A stretch of DNA of 35,940 nucleotides from Sulfitobacter undariae. GTDB lineage: Bacteria; Pseudomonadota; Alphaproteobacteria; Rhodobacterales; Rhodobacteraceae. The notes beneath the pieces were generated by a model. It had not been told where the DNA came from. It searched no databases and saw only the letters and a list, made by a program, of their open reading frames with translations. The translations under genes were made by a program, and so were the position numbers. Positions 7,131 through 15,402 of the stretch are shown piece after piece; the first letter of the stretch is position 1, and every line of letters starts with the position of its first letter. The DNA lies in contig NZ_JACIEI010000022.1 of the NCBI RefSeq assembly GCF_014196805.1, forward strand, positions 1-35,940, read 5' to 3'.

Positions 7131-8456
7131 TTATTTCGCGTAAACGGTATTGGGCAGCCAAAGCGCCAGTTGCGGGAAAACCATCACAAGGACCAGCGCC
7201 CCGATCATAACCAGTACAAAGGGCAGGACGGAACGGTAGATATCTTGGATAGAGATTTCCGGCGGCGCCATGGCGCGCATCAAAAACAGATTATAGCCGA
7301 ATGGTGGCGTCATATAGGCGATCTGGCAAGTGATTGTATAAAGAATGCCGTACCAAACCAAATCAAAGCCAAGCGCCCCGACCAGCGGCACATACAGCGG
7401 CGCAACAATCACCAGCATCGCCGTGTCATCCAGAAAAGTGCCCATCAGGATGAAGGTCAATTGCATCAGGATCAGGATCACCCAAGGCGACAGGCCCAAA
7501 CGCTCGGTGAATAGGGTTTCAATGGCTTTGACCGCGCCCAGCCCGTCAAACACCGCGCCAAAGGCCAGCGCGGCAAGGATGATCCACATAAACATGCAGG
7601 TGATACCCAGCGTATTGCGCAGCGTATTTTCAAAGACCTGACGCGTCATGCGGCCCTTGAAAACTGCCGCCAAAAACGCCGCGATAGCGCCAATGGCCGA
7701 GCTTTCTACAAGCGAGGTCCAGCCGTTGACAAACGGCACCATCATCACCGCAAAAATCCCCAACGGCAGCAGCCCTGCCCGCAGCAGACGCAGCTTTTCT
7801 GCGCGAGGCATGTCACGTTCTTCTGGTGACAAAGTCGGCCCCAAAGACGGGTTTTTCCAGCAGCGCACGGCAATATAGATGATAAACATCGTCGCCATCA
7901 TCAGGCCGGGGATCACCCCCGCCAGCCACAACTGCCCTACGGGCTGACGTGCGATCATGGAATACAGCACCAAGACAACAGAGGGCGGCACAAGGATGCC
8001 CAAACTGGACCCCGCCTGTATCACCCCCGTCACCATACGTTTATCATATCCCCGCTTGAGCAGCTCTGGCAGAGCAATGGTGGCGCCAATCGCCATGCCC
8101 GCCACGCTAAGGCCATTCATCGCAGAAATCAGCACCATCAGGCCAATGGTCCCAATGGCCAACCCGCCTTGCAACCCGCCCATCCAGACGTGGAACATCT
8201 TGTAAAGATCATCGGCGATTTTACTCTCGGACAGGACGTAGCCCATGAAGATGAACATCGGCAAGGTCAGCAGCGGATACCATTTCATCAGCTTCATCGC
8301 AGCCGAAAACCCGATATCAAATCCGCCGCGGTCCCCCCAAAGCAACAGCGCGGCCACCACGGCCACAAATCCAATCGCGCCAAACACGCGCTGCCCCGTC
8401 AGCAACATCAGCATCATCGAAGAGAACATCAGCGTGGCGATTAATTCGTATGACAT
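7131..8456 (-). CDS. dctM: TRAP transporter large permease subunit (DctM)
   Basis: A 441-residue integral membrane protein with about 12 hydrophobic segments, of the DctM/ion-transporter superfamily. Features include GVIQAGSSLGILVPPSVV (the conserved hairpin-loop region), GTFLDDTAMLVIVAPLYVP and CQIAYMTPPFGYNLFLMR in the C-terminal repeat. It forms the sodium-driven translocation channel with DctQ. The start at 8456 overlaps the dctQ stop (TGATG), indicating translational coupling, and is preferred over the longer frame, which would run into dctQ. Confidence 0.93.
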   Translation of the reverse strand: MSYELIATLMFSSMMLMLLTGQRVFGAIGFVAVVAALLLWGDRGGFDIGFSAAMKLMKWYPLLTLPMFIFMGYVLSESKIADDLYKMFHVWMGGLQGGLAIGTIGLMVLISAMNGLSVAGMAIGATIALPELLKRGYDKRMVTGVIQAGSSLGILVPPSVVLVLYSMIARQPVGQLWLAGVIPGLMMATMFIIYIAVRCWKNPSLGPTLSPEERDMPRAEKLRLLRAGLLPLGIFAVMMVPFVNGWTSLVESSAIGAIAAFLAAVFKGRMTRQVFENTLRNTLGITCMFMWIILAALAFGAVFDGLGAVKAIETLFTERLGLSPWVILILMQLTFILMGTFLDDTAMLVIVAPLYVPLVGALGFDLVWYGILYTITCQIAYMTPPFGYNLFLMRAMAPPEISIQDIYRSVLPFVLVMIGALVLVMVFPQLALWLPNTVYAK

Positions 8457-9025
8457 CAGATGGCCTCGCCTTTGAGCCGCAAAACATCTTTGAAAAGCTC
8501 GGAAATACATTGGAGCAGCATCAAGAACATGCCCACGATCATCACTGTCTTGATAGGCCAAAGATAAGGCCGCCAGCCGCTAGAGGATCGCTCCATTCGG
8601 CCTATTTCTTCACTGCCTGTGATCAATCCCCCGAAAAAGGAAAAGGGCTCGGTTCCCCAATAGCCCAAGGAATAAGCTGTTGAGCTGACCGCACCATAGA
8701 TCAGCACGCAGAGATAAAAGATCAGGAAGAAGACAGTGATCAAATCCACCCATGCTTTTTTGCGCGGCGACCATTCCCCATAAAGAAGGTCCATCCGCAC
8801 ATCACTGCCCAGTTGGATAGAATACGGCCCGCCCAGAATGTAATAGGCCACCATCGCAAATTGCGCCATTTCCAGCGTCCAAAGCGAAGGCAAGAAAAGT
8901 GTTTTATTGATGGACGACCACAGCAAAATGCCCATGAGAACAAAGATGCCATACATCATCACGCGGCCAATACGGTAGTTCACCCTGTCTACCACACGGA
9001 TAAAACCGCGCATAAATCCTGTCAT
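8456..9025 (-). CDS. dctQ: TRAP transporter small permease subunit (DctQ)
   Basis: A 189-residue membrane protein with four hydrophobic segments (about 22-40, 54-72, 92-115 and 160-178), the standard DctQ topology. The conserved region LEMAQFAMVAYYILGG and GSDVRMDLLY is present. Between segments 3 and 4 is a longer polar loop (about residues 128-155) than in typical short DctQ proteins. It is the first gene of the operon, with about 200 bp to the divergent RpiR regulator gene, so the operon promoter must lie in that gap. Confidence 0.88.
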   Translation of the reverse strand: MTGFMRGFIRVVDRVNYRIGRVMMYGIFVLMGILLWSSINKTLFLPSLWTLEMAQFAMVAYYILGGPYSIQLGSDVRMDLLYGEWSPRKKAWVDLITVFFLIFYLCVLIYGAVSSTAYSLGYWGTEPFSFFGGLITGSEEIGRMERSSSGWRPYLWPIKTVMIVGMFLMLLQCISELFKDVLRLKGEAI

Positions 9026-9163
9026 TGAGCCTTCTCCATAGGCAGTCCGATCCTACACAGCCAAACGCAAAGCACTTTGGCATGGGTAACGTCCGGGGAT
9101 GCGCGATTCATTGGAACTCCATTGCCACAGGTTGCTTGCCCAACACGTGACTTGTCAACAAGA

Positions 9164-9182
9164 TGTAGAAAGTAATTTCACA
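9164..9182. promoter_or_regulatory. Candidate RpiR operator in the divergent intergenic region
   Basis: TGTAGAAAGTAATTTCACA is an imperfect inverted repeat (TGT...GAAA...TTTC...ACA) midway between dctQ and the rpiR-type gene, where a regulator controlling both would bind. A second near-palindrome, CTTGTCAACAAG, lies just upstream. This is pattern recognition only; no consensus was tested. Confidence 0.3.
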
Positions 9183-9227
9183 GCAGCCCCGCCTTTGATA
9201 TATAAATGAACACATCGGAGGAACCGG

Positions 9228-10100
9228 ATGGCCGAACAGACGCAAACAATCTCGGATCGGATCCAGCAAAAGCTGGATGAGCTGACACGCGCGGAACGGC
9301 AATTGGCCCTGTCTATCCTTGAGAATTACCCTGCTTCGGGGCTTGGTCCGCTGTCATCCTTGGCCAAGGATGCAAATGTTTCCGTGCCCACTGTCGCGCG
9401 TATGGTTCAAAAACTGGGCTACAAAGGGTATCCCGATTTTCAAGCAGAGCTGCGCGAAGAATTACGCGCCAAGGCCAAAGACCCGATATCAAAGCATGAC
9501 ACATGGGCCGAATCCGCCCCTTCTGGACACCTGCTAAACAGATTCACAGATGCTGTGATTGAAAATATCCGCCTGACCTTAGGCCAGATTGATCCAGAAG
9601 CCTTTGATGCTGCCTGTGCAATGGTAGCCAACCAAGACAGCCATTTGTTTATCGTCGGTGGCCGTATCACCCATACGCTGGCCGACTATCTGTTTATGCA
9701 CATGCAGGTGATCCGCCCTCACCTGACCCATGTAGACACCGGGTCAAACACGTGGCCGCATTACCTGCTGAACGTTCAAAAAGGAGATGTCTTTGTGATT
9801 TTCGACATCCGTCGCTATGAAAACAACACGCTCAAGCTGGCTGAATTGGCCCATGCCCGCGGCGCGCGGATTGTTCTTTTTACGGATCAATGGCGCTCTC
9901 CTGTGCATCATCTGGCTGAAATTTGCCTGAGCTGCCGTATCATCGCCCCTTCTGCTTGGGATTCCTCCACCACCATTTTGCTGCTGGTCGAAACCATGAT
10001 TTCATCCGTGCAAAGCCTGAACTGGAGCGGCACCAAACAACGGATGGAAGCGCTGGAAGATATGTTTGACCAAACCAAACTGTTCCGCAAGTTTACTTAA
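9228..10100 (+). CDS. RpiR-family transcriptional regulator
   Basis: A 290-residue regulator with an N-terminal HTH_6 domain (about 10-85; LSSLAKDANVSVPTVARMV is the recognition region, followed by GYKGYPDFQAELR) and a C-terminal SIS domain (about 130-260; the start LFIVGGRITHTLADY and the DVFVIFDIRR stretch are typical). SIS domains usually bind phosphosugars, but Roseobacter RpiR proteins also sit beside amine and sulfonate catabolism genes. A strong ribosome site (GGAGG, 6 bp before ATG) supports this start. It is divergent from the TRAP operon and very likely its local regulator; the inducer is unknown. Confidence 0.9.
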   Translation: MAEQTQTISDRIQQKLDELTRAERQLALSILENYPASGLGPLSSLAKDANVSVPTVARMVQKLGYKGYPDFQAELREELRAKAKDPISKHDTWAESAPSGHLLNRFTDAVIENIRLTLGQIDPEAFDAACAMVANQDSHLFIVGGRITHTLADYLFMHMQVIRPHLTHVDTGSNTWPHYLLNVQKGDVFVIFDIRRYENNTLKLAELAHARGARIVLFTDQWRSPVHHLAEICLSCRIIAPSAWDSSTTILLLVETMISSVQSLNWSGTKQRMEALEDMFDQTKLFRKFT

Positions 10101-10219
10101 CAGCCAATCGCTTACCAAATAGGTTTGCTTCATTCGACATTGCTTGCAATTTTATGCGGCTAGCTGCGAGATATCTTTTCACATAGTATGTCTCAACATT
10201 CAGGTTTCAGGAGAATGCC

Positions 10220-11455
10220 GTGTACGATTTTGCAATAATTTGGGACTGGATCGCATTTGCAGTCAGGTGGCTTCATGTCATCACTGCAATGGCATGGATC
10301 GGAGCGTCGTTTTTCTTCATCGCTCTTGACCTAGGTTTGCGCAAGGCGGCCAATATGCCCGAGGGCGTATTCGGCGAAGAGTGGCAGGTACATGGCGGCG
10401 GTTTCTACCACATCCAAAAATATCTAGTCGCGCCCGAAAACATGCCGGAACATTTGATCTGGCATAAATGGCAAAGCTACATCACATGGGTATCCGGTGC
10501 GGCGCTTTTGATGATCGTCTATTGGGTCGGCGGCGAGATTTTTCTCCTTGATCCGACCAAAGCCGAGCTGTCTTTGTGGCAAGGAATATTGATCTCTGGC
10601 GGGTCCCTGACCATTGGCTGGCTTGCTTATGACGCGATGTGTAAATCCAAACTAGGAGAGCACTCTACCCTACTCATGTTACTTTTGTTTGTTTTGTTGG
10701 TTGCCATGGCGTGGGGCTATAATCAGATATTCACAGGGCGCGCGGCCTTGTTACATCTTGGCGCCTTCACAGCCTCGATCATGACGGGCAATGTCTTCTT
10801 TCAAATCATGCCCAATCAGCGCATCGTCGTTGCCGACCTTAAGGCAGGGCGCAAGCCAGACGCCAAATACGGCAAGATCGCCAAACTGCGCTCGACCCAT
10901 AATAACTACCTCACGTTACCCGTCGTTTTCCTGATGCTGTCCAACCACTATCCACTGGCGTTTGGCACCCAATATGCGTGGATCATCGCCAGCCTGATTT
11001 TCCTGACAGGGGTCACAATCCGGCACTATTTCAATACGATGCATGCAACAGGAAAAGGGCCCCACTGGACATGGGCTGTGACCGTCATATTGATGATCAT
11101 CATTGCATGGCTATCCACTGTACGCGGCCCCGACAGTTATGAAATCGCGCAGAGCCGCGAGTTGACCGCCTATGAGGCGAAATTCGCCTCCGCCAGTGGA
11201 TTTGAAGAGGCCTATGATGTGGTTCTTGGCAATTGTTCCATGTGCCACGCCCGCGAACCCGCATGGGAAGGCATGTATCAGGCGCCAAAAGGCGTTTACC
11301 TTGAAACCGAAAGCGATGTCGCCCGACATGCAGAGCAAATTCTACTCCATGCGGGTCTCAGCAATGCGATGCCGCCTCCTAATGCCATTGCGACAATGAC
11401 CCCCGAAAACCGAGGCAAAATCGTTGCATGGGTGCAGGGCGCACGGGGCGGCTGA
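10220..11455 (+). CDS. puuD: Membrane-bound urate hydroxylase with cytochrome c domain
   Basis: A 411-residue protein. The N-terminal 300 residues match the urate-oxidase N domain of PuuD: several membrane helices, WLHVITAMAWIGASFFFI at the start and GGGFYHIQKYLVAPE after helix 1. The C-terminus is a c-type cytochrome with the haem motif CSMCH (339-343) and a likely Met ligand in NAMPPP (about 384). It oxidises urate to 5-hydroxyisourate and passes electrons to the respiratory chain instead of making peroxide. The start is GTG at 10220 with CAGGAG 7 bp upstream; no ATG fits. It stands alone here, without the usual neighbours for hydroxyisourate or OHCU processing. Confidence 0.92.
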   Translation: MYDFAIIWDWIAFAVRWLHVITAMAWIGASFFFIALDLGLRKAANMPEGVFGEEWQVHGGGFYHIQKYLVAPENMPEHLIWHKWQSYITWVSGAALLMIVYWVGGEIFLLDPTKAELSLWQGILISGGSLTIGWLAYDAMCKSKLGEHSTLLMLLLFVLLVAMAWGYNQIFTGRAALLHLGAFTASIMTGNVFFQIMPNQRIVVADLKAGRKPDAKYGKIAKLRSTHNNYLTLPVVFLMLSNHYPLAFGTQYAWIIASLIFLTGVTIRHYFNTMHATGKGPHWTWAVTVILMIIIAWLSTVRGPDSYEIAQSRELTAYEAKFASASGFEEAYDVVLGNCSMCHAREPAWEGMYQAPKGVYLETESDVARHAEQILLHAGLSNAMPPPNAIATMTPENRGKIVAWVQGARGG

Positions 11456-11574
11456 GAAAGCGGATATCGCGCACAGTCGCCTATGCCGCCCTTTCCATTG
11501 AACCGCCCTTTCAAGATCGGCCCAAGGCCCTTAGTTCTGTAACGATCACGGTATTATCCCAAGAGGTTTTCTAA

Positions 11575-12630
11575 ATGAAAATAGTCGTCCTTGCAGTCTT
11601 TAGCCTACAGGGCAACGGCGCGGAGCGGGTTGTTCAGACTTTGGCGCGCAATATACATGCCTTGGGACATGAAGCGCATATCGTATTATTCAAAGACAGC
11701 ATCGACTTACCGCTAGACCACGGTGTCCACATTCATAAATTTCCCTATCGAATACTTCGGGGATTGCCGCGAAACATCAGAGCAAAAGTAGCCGCATGGT
11801 TTTTTGACCGCTTTGTTAAAAAACACATTGGAACGCCAGATTTGGTGCTATCCAATCTGTTCCCCGTTGATTTCATTCTATCGCAAAGCCGCCTGCCTAA
11901 CGTGCATTTCATCATGCACAATAATACCTCGCAAGAATATGGATTGAACGGGCCGGACGATCCAAAACTTGCCAAACTGCGGGCTGTCTACGGTGACAAA
12001 GCCTGTATCTGCGTGAGTAAAGGCGTGGAAGATGACCTAAATGCCCTGCTCCCTCAGCAATTGAGCACGCGGACAATCTATAACCCTGTTGAACCCGATC
12101 TGATCCTTGAACAAGCACAGGGCACACCGCCCCTGCAAAAAGACTTTATCATCAATGTCGGTAAGTTCAAAAAAGCCAAACGTCACGACCGATTGCTTCA
12201 CGCCTACGCACAATCAGATACCCCTTATGATTTGGTGCTCGTAGGAACGGGCCCCCTGCAAGAGGAGGCACAGGCCCTCGCCCAGACTTTGGGTATTGCT
12301 GAACGCGTTCACTTTGTAGGGTTTCAAAAAAATCCGTTTCCTCTGATCAAGGCCGCACGGTTGATGGTTGTGTCATCAGATTTTGAAGGGCTGAATATGA
12401 CGATCCTCGAGGCGATTGTATTAGGCGTTCCTGTAATCAGCACCGATTGCCCTTCGGGGCCTTCAGAAATTTTGCCTGAAAATAATCTTGTCTCGCCACC
12501 GGATGACACCACTGCTCTTGCAGCAAAAATTGCACAGGCGGCACAAGACTCCGATGGATTCAAAATCAATTTTTCAGCCCAATTTGAAGCTCAAACTGTC
12601 ACGCGAAAATACCTTGGGTTAGTGAAATGA
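11575..12630 (+). CDS. Glycosyltransferase family 4
   Basis: A 351-residue GT-B glycosyltransferase. The N-terminal domain has LQGNGAERVVQTLA (the usual G-G-A-E-R start, here N-G-A-E-R), and the C-terminal domain has NVGKFKKAKRHDRLL, LVLVGTGP and the E-x7-E element SSDFEGLNMTILEAIVLG (about 265-282), then STDCPSGPSEIL. It transfers a sugar from a nucleotide donor with retention, probably onto lipopolysaccharide core or an exopolysaccharide, on the cytoplasmic face. It is followed by a GT25 gene and an unknown gene on the same strand, forming a small surface-glycan cluster. Acceptor and donor cannot be read from the sequence. Confidence 0.9.
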   Translation: MKIVVLAVFSLQGNGAERVVQTLARNIHALGHEAHIVLFKDSIDLPLDHGVHIHKFPYRILRGLPRNIRAKVAAWFFDRFVKKHIGTPDLVLSNLFPVDFILSQSRLPNVHFIMHNNTSQEYGLNGPDDPKLAKLRAVYGDKACICVSKGVEDDLNALLPQQLSTRTIYNPVEPDLILEQAQGTPPLQKDFIINVGKFKKAKRHDRLLHAYAQSDTPYDLVLVGTGPLQEEAQALAQTLGIAERVHFVGFQKNPFPLIKAARLMVVSSDFEGLNMTILEAIVLGVPVISTDCPSGPSEILPENNLVSPPDDTTALAAKIAQAAQDSDGFKINFSAQFEAQTVTRKYLGLVK

Positions 12631-12826
12631 AGGAAGTGATCTCCTAAACTAGCCGTGGTCATCAGCTTGACTTACAATACTCGACATTCAGTTTATCCAA
12701 GAGTAGCTTCATGCACTAACGTGTTCCTTAAACTCGATTTAACGATTGTCCCTTTGCCGCCTTTCCCTAACATTTTCAGGCTCGCTAAAGTGTTTTTTGC
12801 CCCACTGTACGTAGACAAGGAAAACC

Positions 12827-13666
12827 GTGAACATTTATCTGATTAACTTGGACCGCCGTCCAGATCGCTTAGCCTATGTCTCCAAACAGCTAGACAGCAT
12901 TGGGCTGCCTTTTGAGCGTTTTTCTGCGATTGACGGTCAGAAGGAAGATGCTGACCTGCCTGACATTCAGCACGAACTCTTCATCATCAATCAGAAAAAA
13001 AGCCCTGTACGCGGGGAGATAGCATGTGCCGCGTCCCATATTGCGGTTTGGAAACGCTTCCTTGCCACAGACGAGGAATACGCGCTGATCTTGGAAGACG
13101 ACATTGACATTCGTCATGACCTCCCCCTGATCCAACAGCATGTCCCCTCCCTTGGTCTGGACTTTATTAACCTGTCCTCCAACGCGCCCTATGAACTGGA
13201 CAAACCAACTTTGGACCATTTTCGCGCCCGAGGCTGCTTTGACCGCCCCAGCTTTTTCCAAAGAGCCGAGCGGCGTAGATGGCAAAAGCTCGAATGGCGA
13301 CGCCGTTGGCGGATTTTCCACCTGCACCCACTTCTCGATAACGATGTCGTTTGTGAATGCGATCCGGCACCTGCCCTCACAAGTGGGTACATCATTTCAC
13401 GCCGAGCCGCTCAGGCGTTTATTGAAACAACTGATCGATTGTTCTTTCCCATCGACCTGGTTTGGCGCTTCTCTTCTGGCTTGTTGCGCCAAGGATTTAC
13501 TGCCAGCCCCATTGTTACGCAGACAGAGGAAGACTCGGACATCTATGGTCGTCAGGGCCAAGGAAAGATATCCCTCAAATACAGGCTCATGCGCCCCTTT
13601 CTAAAAAGCCGCAGACTACGGCGGCGGTTTGATGTGCTACGCCTCTACGGATTTCTAAAACACTAG
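12827..13666 (+). CDS. Glycosyltransferase family 25 (LPS/glycan biosynthesis)
   Basis: A 279-residue GT25 enzyme. It opens with the family start YLINLDRRPDRLAYV, then GEIACAASHIAVW (about 63-75), the acidic LILEDDIDI (about 88-96) taking the place of a DXD motif, and SGYIISRRAAQAF (about 186-198). The start is GTG at 12827 with AAGGA 5 bp before it. GT25 proteins usually add galactose or a related sugar to lipooligosaccharide. The middle (about 140-165) is very basic and Trp/Arg-rich, which may seat the enzyme on the membrane. It lies 196 bp after GT4, and the gap shows only weak promoter-like sequence. Confidence 0.88.
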   Translation: MNIYLINLDRRPDRLAYVSKQLDSIGLPFERFSAIDGQKEDADLPDIQHELFIINQKKSPVRGEIACAASHIAVWKRFLATDEEYALILEDDIDIRHDLPLIQQHVPSLGLDFINLSSNAPYELDKPTLDHFRARGCFDRPSFFQRAERRRWQKLEWRRRWRIFHLHPLLDNDVVCECDPAPALTSGYIISRRAAQAFIETTDRLFFPIDLVWRFSSGLLRQGFTASPIVTQTEEDSDIYGRQGQGKISLKYRLMRPFLKSRRLRRRFDVLRLYGFLKH

Positions 13667-13692
13667 AACCAACATTTTGAAAAGCGAAACCA

Positions 13693-14433
13693 ATGCGGAA
13701 AAAACCCGGGCGCATCAAACGTCTTTTATCCCTAAACCAACACCGAAAACGGTGGGGCGCACGTCAGTATTCTGGGGCAAACCAGAATTTGGAGACCTTG
13801 AAAACAACAACAGTTGAGGCCGGAGAGCCTGAGCAAACACGTGGTTCAACCAAATCCCTCGATCAGCACCTGCAAAACCTGCGCCGAGAGTTTTCAGGGC
13901 AATCCGCACTCCTGCTACACCATGCGGAACTGATCGTCCTTATCCGCCGCGAACATAACGTGGCTGAAACCTATCAAAAGTTCCGGCAGCTTTGGATTGA
14001 GCAAGGTGTGTTTCTGCGTGAAAATCTAAACATGCGGTGGCTGATCTCGGCGACGGATACCTTTGCAGCGCATGACACGGACATGACCGTACGTGCCGTC
14101 GGTATGATGACCACCGGGTTGGCAAACGCGGTCAAAATGTATGAGAGCGAAAGATACCTGAGCCATCTAAAAGACACCCCCATGCAGCCAGAGCGCATTG
14201 CGGAAGTCCAAAATGAACTCGTCCCGCTGTTCGAGGGCATGTCTTGCTTTACTGTCGGGACGGATGACACGTTGCGCAATATGGTGTGGGGGATGGAACC
14301 CTTCATGGCAGTTGAGCCGGTCGGGCCAATTTTGCGCGAAATCTGGGGCCGGTTTCAGGTGAATGACACCGTCTTTTCGCGCTTCAAGGCCCTACACAGC
14401 CGAGAAAAAACAAGCTGGTGGGACGAGACCTAA
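13693..14433 (+). CDS. Conserved-looking hypothetical protein in the glycan cluster
   Basis: A 246-residue soluble protein I do not recognise. The first 60 residues are basic and low-complexity (MRKKPGRIKRLLSLNQHRKR, then Gln/Thr/Glu-rich), and from about 60 on it is mostly helical and acidic-to-neutral, with Trp and Met residues spread evenly as in a folded domain. No signal peptide, membrane segment or known catalytic motif is seen. It begins 26 bp after the GT25 gene on the same strand and its last bases overlap the convergent second GT25 gene by 4 bp. Context suggests a role linked to surface glycans, but that is association only. Confidence 0.75.
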   Translation: MRKKPGRIKRLLSLNQHRKRWGARQYSGANQNLETLKTTTVEAGEPEQTRGSTKSLDQHLQNLRREFSGQSALLLHHAELIVLIRREHNVAETYQKFRQLWIEQGVFLRENLNMRWLISATDTFAAHDTDMTVRAVGMMTTGLANAVKMYESERYLSHLKDTPMQPERIAEVQNELVPLFEGMSCFTVGTDDTLRNMVWGMEPFMAVEPVGPILREIWGRFQVNDTVFSRFKALHSREKTSWWDET

Positions 14434-15230
14434 TCAGGTCCACCGCGCTTGGGCGTAGTGAAATCCTCGGGTGACAGTGCTATCTCGCGCCTCTCGGCCA
14501 CGGCGACATGGCTGAGCGCCCGAAAACCCATACGAAGTTGGGCCATTATACGACGTAGCTTGAAACCTGCTGTCTTGGCTTGATGTGCCGCTGCCCCCGC
14601 ATCTATCTGGGAATGCGTGCGTGTTCCTATAGACAGCGCATATGCGGCGGCTTGGTCCAACTGAACAGCACAAGCTGGCTCAACCTGATAACTATTCAAC
14701 TCATAGGCTTTGCAAATCATAGCATCTGCCAGCGCTGCCTGTTTCTGGGCGCGGCGTAACAGTTTTTTTGCACCAGAGGGCCAAAGCACATAGGCCGCAG
14801 CGCCGCTACGATCCTGATAGAGCCGTAAAATCCGGTGGGTCTGTGTTAAGTCACGCCTGCGTTTTGAGACGATTTTTTTACGCTTCCGCACTTCAAGTGT
14901 CAGATGATCAACATCTTCTAACATGCGGCAAGCGACCAGCACGGAAGGTATCGCAGTTGAAAGCACAACATCATCCTCAAGAATGAGGACAGGTGCATCG
15001 CCTGCAGCGACCACTTCCCAAGCCGCTACATGACTGAGAAAGCAGGCCTTTTCAGTTTCCTTCAAGGGGCGTTCCCAGCTATCCCAATACTGCGGACCAC
15101 GTGTATCTTTGACAGTATCCGGTGTGATGGCCTCCAAGCGCTGAAAAGAAAGCCCAAACGCAGTCATCTGTTGCGCCATGAACCCCATGCGTTCAACCGC
15201 CGAGGCGACATTGATGATGATCGAATCTAT
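14430..15230 (-). CDS. Glycosyltransferase family 25, apparent ATA start
   Basis: A GT25 enzyme of 252 residues if read from the first ATG (15188). Translation upstream of that ATG gives DSIIINVASAVER, exactly the first strand and turn expected of a GT25 domain, and a strong ribosome site GGAGG sits 7 bp before an in-frame ATA at 15230. No ATG, GTG or TTG occurs between the preceding in-frame stop and 15188. I therefore place the start at ATA (266 residues), with the shorter form as the alternative. Other motifs: KACFLSHVAAWE, PVLILEDDVVL and AAAYVLWPSGAKKL. It is transcribed against the three glycan genes. The C-terminal 60 residues are basic. Confidence 0.75.
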   Translation of the reverse strand: MDSIIINVASAVERMGFMAQQMTAFGLSFQRLEAITPDTVKDTRGPQYWDSWERPLKETEKACFLSHVAAWEVVAAGDAPVLILEDDVVLSTAIPSVLVACRMLEDVDHLTLEVRKRKKIVSKRRRDLTQTHRILRLYQDRSGAAAYVLWPSGAKKLLRRAQKQAALADAMICKAYELNSYQVEPACAVQLDQAAAYALSIGTRTHSQIDAGAAAHQAKTAGFKLRRIMAQLRMGFRALSHVAVAERREIALSPEDFTTPKRGGPD

Positions 15231-15402
15231 GGGACGTCCTCCAACTGAATTTCGCCATGAATACCGCTTTTAACACGCCTTGTGATACCTCAAATCACGG
15301 CATTCCAGCCTAGATTGCCAGCATTGTAACGGCACACGGCCCGACAGGGCACTGCAAAGCGGCCTCATTCCGGCGCAAACGGTCAAATTACCGCGTGGCC
15401 AC

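Noticed and set aside
12655..12846. 63-residue open frame between GT4 and GT25
   Set aside because: It overlaps the GT25 start and has no ribosome site or protein-like pattern; the gap more likely holds a promoter.
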